A DNA stretch of 64,000 nt, taken from contig NZ_CP139969.1 in NCBI RefSeq assembly GCF_034424645.1, positions 186,001-250,000 on the forward strand, in the 5' to 3' direction. A model generated the notes under the pieces. The model was not told the origin of the DNA and did not search any database. It saw only the letters and a list, made by a program, of their open reading frames with translations. Position 1 is the stretch's first letter; the number at the start of each line of letters is the position of its first letter. Of the stretch, positions 57,821-64,000 are shown piece by piece. The translations under genes and the position numbers were made by a program. The DNA comes from Bordetella avium. GTDB taxonomy: Bacteria; Pseudomonadota; Gammaproteobacteria; Burkholderiales; Burkholderiaceae_B.

Positions 57821-58750
57821 TCAATCCTGCGTTCGAATGCCAGCAACCGCCGTATAGGCATCGCGCAGATACAGCAGAAAACGTTCTGCCGCATGGGAAA
57901 GCGGCCGCGAAGCATGGGTCTGGAGTTGAATTTCGCCAGGCCCGAGCAGGCTGTCTTGCAGCGGTCGCACCGCCAACTGCTGCCAGCTCAGGTCATCGTC
58001 CAGACTAGAGCGCGTGCATAGGGTGATGGCCTGTCCGGCCTGCACATAATGCAGCAGCACAGCCGTTTGATTGGACGTCAGCACGGGTGACAGCGATAGC
58101 TGGCGTTCGCGTGCGGCATGGTCCAGCACCTGCCTCAGCGCATTGCCGCCTTCGGGCAGGGCCAAGGGGTAGGCCGGCAATTGGGATAGCACCAACCGCT
58201 CATGCAGGGACAAAGGATGGTCGTTGCGCATGACCGCCACGATTTCGGTGGGCTGGGCATGCACCACCGCAATATCCTTTTCCACGCCGAAGCTGTAGGT
58301 GATACCGATTTCTGCTTGCGCGGCGCGCAGTTGCTCGGGAATCTGGCGCGCATCCTGCACCATGAGGCTGAAGCGAACATGGGGATGTTCGTTCTGGAAG
58401 GCGGCGAACAGGCGTGGCAATCCAATGCTGGCGAAACCGTGTACGCTGGATATTTTCACGGTTTGCACCTGGTGCCGGTGCTGCTGGTCAATCTCGGCAA
58501 TGGTGCGCGTGGCATCCGACTCGACTCGGCGGGCATGCTCCGCCAGTAAACGACCTGCTTCGGTTACGCGCATGCCCTTGGCATGGCGTTCAAACAACTT
58601 GGTTTGAAGGCGCAATTCCAAACCGGTGATTTGCCGGCTTATGGCCGAACTGACTACATTTAGCTGCAATGCTGCGCCGTTTACGGAACCCGTTTCGACA
58701 ACAGTCAAAAAATACCGCAGCGCCGTGCTGTCAAAATGAAATCGCTTCAT
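57821..58750 (-). CDS. LysR family regulator
   Basis: A 309-residue LysR-type regulator. The N-terminal helix-turn-helix (ALRYFLTVVETGSVNGAALQLNVVSSAISRQITGLE region, residues 10-45) is complete, as is the substrate-binding domain (VKISSVHGFASIGLPRLFAAF ...). It stands alone; its flanks are a chemoreceptor pseudogene and a lipocalin gene on the same strand, so no target can be assigned. The usual divergent neighbour is missing. Confidence 0.85.
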   Translation of the reverse strand: MKRFHFDSTALRYFLTVVETGSVNGAALQLNVVSSAISRQITGLELRLQTKLFERHAKGMRVTEAGRLLAEHARRVESDATRTIAEIDQQHRHQVQTVKISSVHGFASIGLPRLFAAFQNEHPHVRFSLMVQDARQIPEQLRAAQAEIGITYSFGVEKDIAVVHAQPTEIVAVMRNDHPLSLHERLVLSQLPAYPLALPEGGNALRQVLDHAARERQLSLSPVLTSNQTAVLLHYVQAGQAITLCTRSSLDDDLSWQQLAVRPLQDSLLGPGEIQLQTHASRPLSHAAERFLLYLRDAYTAVAGIRTQD

Positions 58751-58983
58751 GGCGTGCTATGTCTCGGTCAGTGCCCCCAAACTAAAAGGGGAAGGCGGCC
58801 GCTAGAAGGCGGACGGCCATCGGGCGTGTCGAGAGCACGCAGGCCGCAACAGACGCGGGGCGTCGATGCGGCAAGTCTAGTCCAGTGTCCCTTTTTATTA
58901 CAATTACCTATTTATGCACGGGCCATTCTAATTATGGCAATTGCATGTCACACCGGTGTTTTATTGCCTGTTGATTCGTTTAT

Positions 58984-59502
58984 TCAACGTTGTTCAGTGT
59001 ATTTCAACTCGCTGAGATCGTAACCCTGAGATTTGGCAATATTTAATGCCTGTTGCAGGTCTGCGGGCGCCAATTCCGGTGTGCGCGCGAGAACCCACAG
59101 TGTTTTTCGGTTGGGCGATCCGACCACGGCCCAGCGATATTCCGGGTCAAGGCCGATAATCCAGTAATCGCCCTTGAAGGGGCGAAAGAAAGAGACCTCG
59201 AGTTTGGCGTTGCCGCTGTCAGCGACGACAGTAGCGGTGCCGGTGGCGGCATCGATGCTGCCGTTTTTGGTGCGGCAGCGATTGGTGACGCTCACCGTGC
59301 CATCGGTATTCTGGCTATATTCAGCGGTGGTGTCGCCCACGCAGTTGCGTTGGAAAAACATCGGCAAATGTGCGATTTCGTACCAGCGGCCCATATAGCG
59401 ATCAAGATCGACATGGTCAACCGTGCGCACAGCGGCAGGCTGGGCCTGGGCGAGGCCCAGGCCGCTGGCCAGCAGAACTAGGCTTAGAATCAGGCGGCGC
59501 AT
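58984..59502 (-). CDS. Lipocalin family protein (Blc-like)
   Basis: A 172-residue bacterial lipocalin, an eight-stranded barrel that binds lipophilic molecules. A Sec signal peptide ends near GLAQAQ (about residue 21). There is no lipobox Cys, so unlike E. coli Blc it is probably a soluble periplasmic protein. Motif 1 is MGRWYEIAHLPMFFQRNC. Later motifs are DYWIIGLDPEYRWAVVGSPNRKTLWVLAR, matching the conserved T-D-Y-x-x-x and R regions. It is 34 bases downstream of nothing coding and ends before the LysR gene; gshA lies upstream of it on the same strand. Confidence 0.9.
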   Translation of the reverse strand: MRRLILSLVLLASGLGLAQAQPAAVRTVDHVDLDRYMGRWYEIAHLPMFFQRNCVGDTTAEYSQNTDGTVSVTNRCRTKNGSIDAATGTATVVADSGNAKLEVSFFRPFKGDYWIIGLDPEYRWAVVGSPNRKTLWVLARTPELAPADLQQALNIAKSQGYDLSELKYTEQR

Positions 59503-59535
59503 ACGAGGGTTCCTGCGATAGCGGCCACCGGCGGC

Positions 59536-61122
59536 TTAACTGGCGTCGCGGGCAGGCAGCGGGTTTTTGAGAGCGGCGTGATAGCGCGCCACATAAGTAT
59601 CAAAGTCTACAGTATCGGACTGTTCGATTTGTTGCTGCTGTGCCAGCGAATCCTGCACGGCATCGGCATAAGCCTGGGCGGTCGCTGCAGGCAGCGCCTC
59701 GGCGCGCAGGGTGTCGGCATGGCGCTGGCTTTGGGCCAGGGTGTAGTCATGAAACGATTGTCCGCTTGCGCGCAGGTCCGCCAGCAAGCGCGCCGACGGC
59801 GTGAGGTCCGGGTCAAGCAGCTTGGCGCGTTGCTGTTCTACTGCTGCCACGTAGGCAGTGCCGCCCAGCGCCGCATCGTACAGGGCGGCGTATTGCGTGA
59901 CCTGATCGAGCAATGCTTCGCCCCATTGCGCCAGGCTGACCGGCTGACCGTCGCGGTCTAGCATCAGGCCGGGTTTGCGGCCCTCCTTGACGACGGTCGA
60001 GAAATTGTCGGCGCTGCGCTGGCAATAGCCGTTTTGATCGAAAAAGCGGCTTTCACTGACGGCGCAGAACAGCAGGAAAGCATCGACGAAGCGCGCCGTG
60101 TCGGGGGCCAGGCCAGTGGGTTCCTGCGGATCAATGTCCAGGCAGCGCACTTCGACGTATTGCACGCCGCGCTCGGCCAGCGCCGTGATCGGGCGCTCGC
60201 AACGCCCAGTCGTGCGTTTGGGCCGAATGCTCGAGTAGTACTCGTTTTCGATCTGGAGCACGTTGGTGTTGAGCTGGATCCACGCGCCATCGCGTTGCGT
60301 GCCTATGGCCTGATAGGCGGGCCATGGCTGCGTGACTGCCTCGTACAAACGACCCAGAAAGGTGCTCAGATCGTTGTAACAGAGCTTGAGCTGCGATTGG
60401 GCTTTGTTCTGGTAACCCAGATCGCTCATGCGCAGGCTGGTGGCGTAGGGCAGATAAAGCGTATCGGCGCCCAGCGATTGCAGCGGATGTTCGCGGCCGC
60501 GCATGAACTCGCGCGATAAGGCGGGCGCAGCGCCGAACAAATACATCAGCAGCCAGGAGTAGCGCGTGAAATTGCGGATCAGGGCGATATAACCGCGCGA
60601 GCGGCTTTCTTGCAGGGAGGCGGCGTCTGGCTCGAGCAAGGGCCACAAGGCATCCGGCAGCGAGAAGTTGTAATGCACCCCGGCGATGCACTGCATGGTT
60701 TTGCCGTAGCGCTCGGCCAGACCACGGCGGTACACATGCTTGAGCATGCCTGTATTGGAGTGGCCATACCAGGCGATCGGGATATCGGCCTCGGCCGGCA
60801 GATAGGCCGGCATGGACTGGTTCCAGATGAGTTCGCCGTCCAGTACGCCATAGACGAAGCGGTGTGTGTCGCGCAGTTCTTGCAGCAGCGACTCAACACG
60901 GGAGTGGGTGCCGGTGATCAGTTCGAGCAGGGCTTCGGAGTAGTCCGTAGTGACCTGTTCGTTGGTCAATGCCGAGCCCAATCCGGCGGGATGGGGGGTG
61001 CGCGCCAGCATACCTTGGGCATCCACACGCAGGCCTTCTTTTTCGACCCCGCGCAGAGTCTGCGCCAGCAGATCGGGATGGGCCTGAACCAGGGCAAGGC
61101 GGGAGTTGGAATGAGCGGTCAC
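59536..61122 (-). CDS. gshA: Glutamate-cysteine ligase
   Basis: First enzyme of glutathione synthesis, joining glutamate and cysteine with ATP. At 528 residues it is of E. coli GshA type (518). Typical segments are GVEKEGLRVDAQG (metal/substrate Glu residues), TNEQVTTDYSEALLELIT, YGKTMQCIAGVHYNFSLPDALW, SLRMSDLGYQ and RYVEVRCLDIDP-like QYVEVRCLDIDP. The start is probably GTG 61122; the frame stays open another 290 bases upstream, but that part lacks family similarity. It is followed on the same strand by the lipocalin gene and is divergent from metX. Confidence 0.92.
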   Translation of the reverse strand: MTAHSNSRLALVQAHPDLLAQTLRGVEKEGLRVDAQGMLARTPHPAGLGSALTNEQVTTDYSEALLELITGTHSRVESLLQELRDTHRFVYGVLDGELIWNQSMPAYLPAEADIPIAWYGHSNTGMLKHVYRRGLAERYGKTMQCIAGVHYNFSLPDALWPLLEPDAASLQESRSRGYIALIRNFTRYSWLLMYLFGAAPALSREFMRGREHPLQSLGADTLYLPYATSLRMSDLGYQNKAQSQLKLCYNDLSTFLGRLYEAVTQPWPAYQAIGTQRDGAWIQLNTNVLQIENEYYSSIRPKRTTGRCERPITALAERGVQYVEVRCLDIDPQEPTGLAPDTARFVDAFLLFCAVSESRFFDQNGYCQRSADNFSTVVKEGRKPGLMLDRDGQPVSLAQWGEALLDQVTQYAALYDAALGGTAYVAAVEQQRAKLLDPDLTPSARLLADLRASGQSFHDYTLAQSQRHADTLRAEALPAATAQAYADAVQDSLAQQQQIEQSDTVDFDTYVARYHAALKNPLPARDAS

Positions 61123-61533
61123 GGCAATGAGTTCTTGGGGTTGTCGAGTCGAGATTTTACGTTCAGCGGGCCCGGGTGGCGGATTGGCCCCGAGGTCTCT
61201 AGGGAAATCGACCGTCCGGACAGGGCTGAGTTCAGCATAGATCGGATCGCTCGAGCGGGCACGTTTTTCAGACGGTAAGAGGAAAAGAGGCGACAATTCT
61301 GCGCCGTGCGGACTGGTTTGCGCGGCCAGGCCCAAATTAAGCGGTTTGCCGCTGCCGTGCGGGTGTCTACCGTGTTGCTGATCGCGTCTGCGCTGTTCTG
61401 GTTTCCTAGCCATTGAGCGGCTGGCAGCGGCGGCTCGGCGCCGCCGGTGCTAGAATAAGCATCACATTGTCGGCGCCGATTTGCCTGATCCGCTTGCGGG
61501 CGCCTCTTATAAATCCAGCTAAAGAGGTCTGCA
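61123..61533. other. Divergent gshA/metX control region
   Basis: A 411-base gap without a gene. The left part should hold the gshA promoter (not recognised). The right part holds a -10-like TAGAAT at 61451-61456 and the SAM-II riboswitch directly before metX. Confidence 0.5.
61470..61530 (+). promoter_or_regulatory. SAM-II riboswitch upstream of metX
   Basis: The stretch fits the SAM-II (SAM-alpha) aptamer. The P1 stem GGCGCC/GGCGCC is at 61472-61477 and 61499-61504. The conserved loop begins GATTTG and contains CTTGC, and the 3' part reads ATAAAT...AGCTAAAGAGG (to 61527), which forms the pseudoknot. The AAAGAGG at its end is also the ribosome-binding site of metX, 6 bases from the ATG. SAM binding would therefore hide the site and stop translation. 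An additional CCTCTT (61503-61508) can pair with AAGAGG. Confidence 0.85.
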
Positions 61534-62781
61534 ATGACCAGTCCTGCTTTGACCGCGGCGAGTGTTACACCGTCCCGCAATACGACGTCTCCCGATACGA
61601 CGTCCCATCGCCCGGCCTCCGTCGGGGTCGTTTCTCCCGTCTTCCTCCGGTTCGACGAGCCGCTGCCATTGGCGAGCGGTCAGTCCCTGAACGCCTATGA
61701 ACTGGCGGTGGAAACCTACGGCACCCTGAACGCCGAGCGCAGCAATGCCGTGCTCATCTGTCATGCCTTGAACGCCTCGCATCATGTGGCGGGCGTGGCC
61801 GCCGGCAACCCCAAGGATGTCGGTTGGTGGGACAACATGGTGGGCCCGGGCAAGCCCGTGGACACCGATGTGTTTTTCGTGATCGGCATCAACAACCTGG
61901 GCTCCTGCTTCGGTTCGACCGGACCGGCCAGTACCAACCCGGAAACCGGGCTGCCCTGGGGGGCTGCCTTTCCCGTTCTGACGGTTGAGGACTGGGTGCG
62001 TGCTCAGGCGCGTGTGGCCGATCATTTCGGCATCCAGCGTTTTGCGGCCGTCATGGGGGGGTCGCTCGGTGGCATGCAGGCCCTGAGCTGGGCCATTACC
62101 TTGCCCGAGCGGGTCGCCCATTGCGTGGTGATCGCCAGCACCCCTCGCCTGTCGGCCCAGAATATCGGCTTTAACGAAGTGGCGCGCCGCGCCATCATTA
62201 CCGATCCGGGCTTCCACGGCGGCAACTACTACGCGCACGATACGGTGCCGCACCGGGGTCTGGCAGTGGCCCGCATGATCGGGCATATCACCTATCTATC
62301 CGATGATGATATGGCCGAGAAATTCGGCCGTACCCAACGTGAGCCCGCCGAAAACGGCGCCTATCGTTATGGCTATGATGTCGAATTCGAGGTCGAGTCA
62401 TATCTGCGTTATCAAGGCGAGAAATTCTCGCGTTACTTTGACGCGAACACCTATCTGCTCATCACCCGCGCGCTCGATTATTTCGATCCCGCGCGAGCTA
62501 CCGGCGGCGATCTCGCCCGCGCCCTGTCATCGGCTCAGGCAGACTTCCTGCTGGTGTCGTTCACGACCGATTGGCGCTTTCCGCCCGAGCGTTCGCGAGA
62601 CATCGTGCGCGCGCTGCTCAAGAACGGCAGCCCGGTCACCTATGCCGAGATCGATGCACCCCACGGGCACGATGCCTTCCTGCTCGAAGACGCCCGTTAC
62701 CATGCGATGGTGAGCGCTTATTACGAACGCATTGCGCGCAACCTGGGGTTGACGCGCCAAGCCGAGGAGTCTGCGGCATGA
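61534..62781 (+). CDS. metX: Homoserine O-acyltransferase MetX
   Basis: Acylates homoserine in methionine synthesis. It has 415 residues and an alpha/beta-hydrolase fold. The catalytic triad is S177 in GGSLGG, D346 in [12 protein letters not shown] and H379 in [24 protein letters not shown] holds the oxyanion region. The first 30 residues are a low-complexity Ser/Thr/Pro extension, so a later start cannot be fully excluded; however, only ATG 61534 fits the riboswitch spacing. Proteobacterial MetX proteins encoded with MetW often use succinyl-CoA, so the donor is uncertain. It overlaps metW by 4 bases. Confidence 0.94.
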   Translation: MTSPALTAASVTPSRNTTSPDTTSHRPASVGVVSPVFLRFDEPLPLASGQSLNAYELAVETYGTLNAERSNAVLICHALNASHHVAGVAAGNPKDVGWWDNMVGPGKPVDTDVFFVIGINNLGSCFGSTGPASTNPETGLPWGAAFPVLTVEDWVRAQARVADHFGIQRFAAVMGGSLGGMQALSWAITLPERVAHCVVIASTPRLSAQNIGFNEVARRAIITDPGFHGGNYYAHDTVPHRGLAVARMIGHITYLSDDDMAEKFGRTQREPAENGAYRYGYDVEFEVESYLRYQGEKFSRYFDANTYLLITRALDYFDPARATGGDLARALSSAQADFLLVSFTTDWRFPPERSRDIVRALLKNGSPVTYAEIDAPHGHDAFLLEDARYHAMVSAYYERIARNLGLTRQAEESAA

Positions 62782-63389
62782 GTCCCGCCATCAACGCGCT
62801 TGCGCCGGTCGTCCTGCGTCCGGACCTGGAACGCATCGCCAACTGGATCGCGCCCGCCTCACGCGTACTTGACCTCGGTTGCGCCGACGGCGCGCTGCTG
62901 GCTTATCTGCGCGACTATCGCCAGGTGCGCGGCGCGGGCGTCGAGATCGATGACGCCAGCGTCATTGCCTGCGTCGGCCGGGGTGTCGAGGTTATCCAGC
63001 AAAACCTGGAAGATGGTCTGGCGCTGTTTGACGATAAACAGTTCGACACGGTCGTGCTGTCGCAAACCCTCCAGTCCATGCACCGTACCGAGCACATCCT
63101 GCGCGAAATGGCGCGGGTATCGCGTTTTGGTATTGTCTCTTTTCCGAATTTTGGCTATTGGCCGCATGGCTGGTCTATTTTGCGCGGCAGGATGCCGGTG
63201 ACCGGGCAAATGCCTTACCAGTGGTACAACACGCCCAATATCCATTTGTGCACCCTGCGAGACTTCGAAGACCTCGCACGTGACGTCGGGGTGCGCATCC
63301 TGGAGCGTGCCACGTTCAACGACCGTCGCGAGGTCAAGGTATTGCCAGGCTGGCGCAGCACCCTGGCCGTCTATCGCTTCGAGGCGTAA
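62778..63389 (+). CDS. metW: Methionine biosynthesis protein MetW
   Basis: A 203-residue class I methyltransferase-fold protein needed with MetX in many proteobacteria. The SAM-binding motif is [15 protein letters not shown] near residues 29-43, and an acidic strand end GVEIDD follows. Later conserved parts are [23 protein letters not shown] and [11 protein letters not shown]. It interacts with and activates MetX in studied species (family knowledge). The start ATG overlaps the metX stop (ATGA), so it is under the same riboswitch. Confidence 0.93.
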   Translation: MSPAINALAPVVLRPDLERIANWIAPASRVLDLGCADGALLAYLRDYRQVRGAGVEIDDASVIACVGRGVEVIQQNLEDGLALFDDKQFDTVVLSQTLQSMHRTEHILREMARVSRFGIVSFPNFGYWPHGWSILRGRMPVTGQMPYQWYNTPNIHLCTLRDFEDLARDVGVRILERATFNDRREVKVLPGWRSTLAVYRFEA

Positions 63390-63463
63390 CGAGCCAGGCT
63401 TGTTGACCATGCCAGCTCGCCTCTAAACAGGTTCTGCACGGACCGCCGCCCAGGAGACTCATC

Positions 63464-64000
63464 ATCGCCTCCGATAGCTACCGGATTTATTTCAGCCGTC
63501 GCGTGGCGCCCCTGTTGGCTCTGGGTTTCGCCAGCGGCTTGCCGCTGGCCCTGACCAGCGGCACCTTGCAGGCCTGGGCCACGGTCGAGGGCGCGTCTCT
63601 CCAGGATATCGGTTTCCTGACGCTGGTCGGTAGCGCCTACACACTCAAGTTTCTCTGGGCGCCCCTGATCGACCGCTACGCGCCGCCCTTTCTGGGCCGC
63701 CGCCGCGGCTGGATGCTGCTGACTCAGTTGCTGCTCGCGGTCACCATTATGCTGATGGGCCTGCTTTCTCCCGAGCAGTCCCTGCTGCCTTTGGCGATGC
63801 TGGCCGTGCTAGTGGCTTTTCTGTCCGCGTCGCAAGACATTGCTTTCGATGCCTATTCCACGGACGTTTTGCACAAAAACGAGCGTGGCGCGGGGGCTGC
63901 CGTCAAAGTGCTGGGCTACCGCCTGGCCATGCTGGTGTCGGGGGGGCTGGCGCTGGTGCTGGCCGATCATTGGCTGGGCTGGGGCACGACCTATGTGTTG
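63464..64000 (+). CDS. ampG: Muropeptide permease AmpG, 5' part, irregular start
   Basis: An MFS importer for anhydro-muropeptides, cut by the right window edge. The first 179 residues are visible, with about five membrane segments. AmpG-like sequence includes LALGFASGLPLALTSGTLQAW, YTLKFLWAPLIDRY, GRRRGWMLLTQL and SASQDIAFDAYSTDVL. No ATG, GTG or TTG sits at the expected place. AGGAGA (63452-63457) is followed by two ATC codons at 63461 and 63464, and the first in-frame GTG is at 63503, just before the first membrane helix and without a ribosome site. The true start is thus either AUC or the GTG, or the start codon is mutated. Confidence 0.8.
   Translation, partial: MASDSYRIYFSRRVAPLLALGFASGLPLALTSGTLQAWATVEGASLQDIGFLTLVGSAYTLKFLWAPLIDRYAPPFLGRRRGWMLLTQLLLAVTIMLMGLLSPEQSLLPLAMLAVLVAFLSASQDIAFDAYSTDVLHKNERGAGAAVKVLGYRLAMLVSGGLALVLADHWLGWGTTYVL

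Noticed and set aside
61123..61413. N-terminal extension of gshA to an ATG at 61413
   Set aside because: The extra 97 residues are low-complexity and not part of the GshA family; known homologues start near the GTG at 61122.

Overview
The window is GC-rich and reads as chromosomal DNA of a betaproteobacterium, most likely Alcaligenaceae (Bordetella/Achromobacter type). This is inferred from gene content and order (atpIBEFHAGDC - regulator - hemE - priA - rep; rpe-gph-trpE; a SAM-II riboswitch before metX-metW; orphan nnrD). It was not checked against any database. Nearly all genes are housekeeping or catabolic. No prophage, insertion sequence, CRISPR array or toxin-antitoxin pair was seen.

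Layout. 1-4.1 kb: 3' part of a P-type H+-ATPase, a PPK2 polyphosphate kinase and an SLC13/ArsB-like transporter. 4.1-7.7 kb: a decaying sugar-acid locus, with an unidentified remnant, a truncated and frameshifted MFS transporter, a frameshifted IlvD/Edd dehydratase and a GntR regulator. 7.7-9.6 kb: a LysR regulator divergent from glaH (glutarate 2-hydroxylase). 9.9-10.7 kb: a small unknown protein and a YaiI-family protein. 10.7-13.9 kb (minus): rpe-gph-trpE, with a Trp-rich leader peptide and attenuator before trpE. 14.0-18.7 kb: apaG, mltA, ubiH-like, dsbC and a 2-hydroxyacid dehydrogenase. 19.0-24.6 kb: DUF3800 protein, ttcA, folB, a TrxR-like flavoprotein, an M61-PDZ peptidase and an enoyl-CoA hydratase.

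25.0-32.4 kb: complete ATP synthase operon closed by a strong terminator. 32.6-39.0 kb: an orphan regulator with a Fis-type helix-turn-helix, then hemE, priA and rep; the hemE-priA gap carries a DnaA box. 39.1-47.0 kb (minus): a peptide-uptake operon (binding protein, two permeases, two ATPases) continuing into an alpha/beta hydrolase and an M20 peptidase. 47.2-48.4 kb: a small unknown gene whose promoter is bracketed by two GGGAAAACCC palindromes, and nnrD. 48.5-55.9 kb: an acyl-CoA catabolic block with a TetR regulator and operator.

55.9-59.5 kb: cytochrome c, tRNA-Arg(CCG) with direct repeats at its 3' side, a chemoreceptor pseudogene, a LysR regulator and a lipocalin. 59.5-64 kb: gshA, then metX-metW under a SAM-II riboswitch, and the start of ampG, which has no ordinary start codon next to its ribosome-binding site.

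The most informative non-coding signals are the trp attenuator, the SAM-II riboswitch and a recurrent palindrome (core GGGAAAACCC) at three intergenic places, which may mark an undescribed regulon. I did not find a convincing novel multi-gene system.
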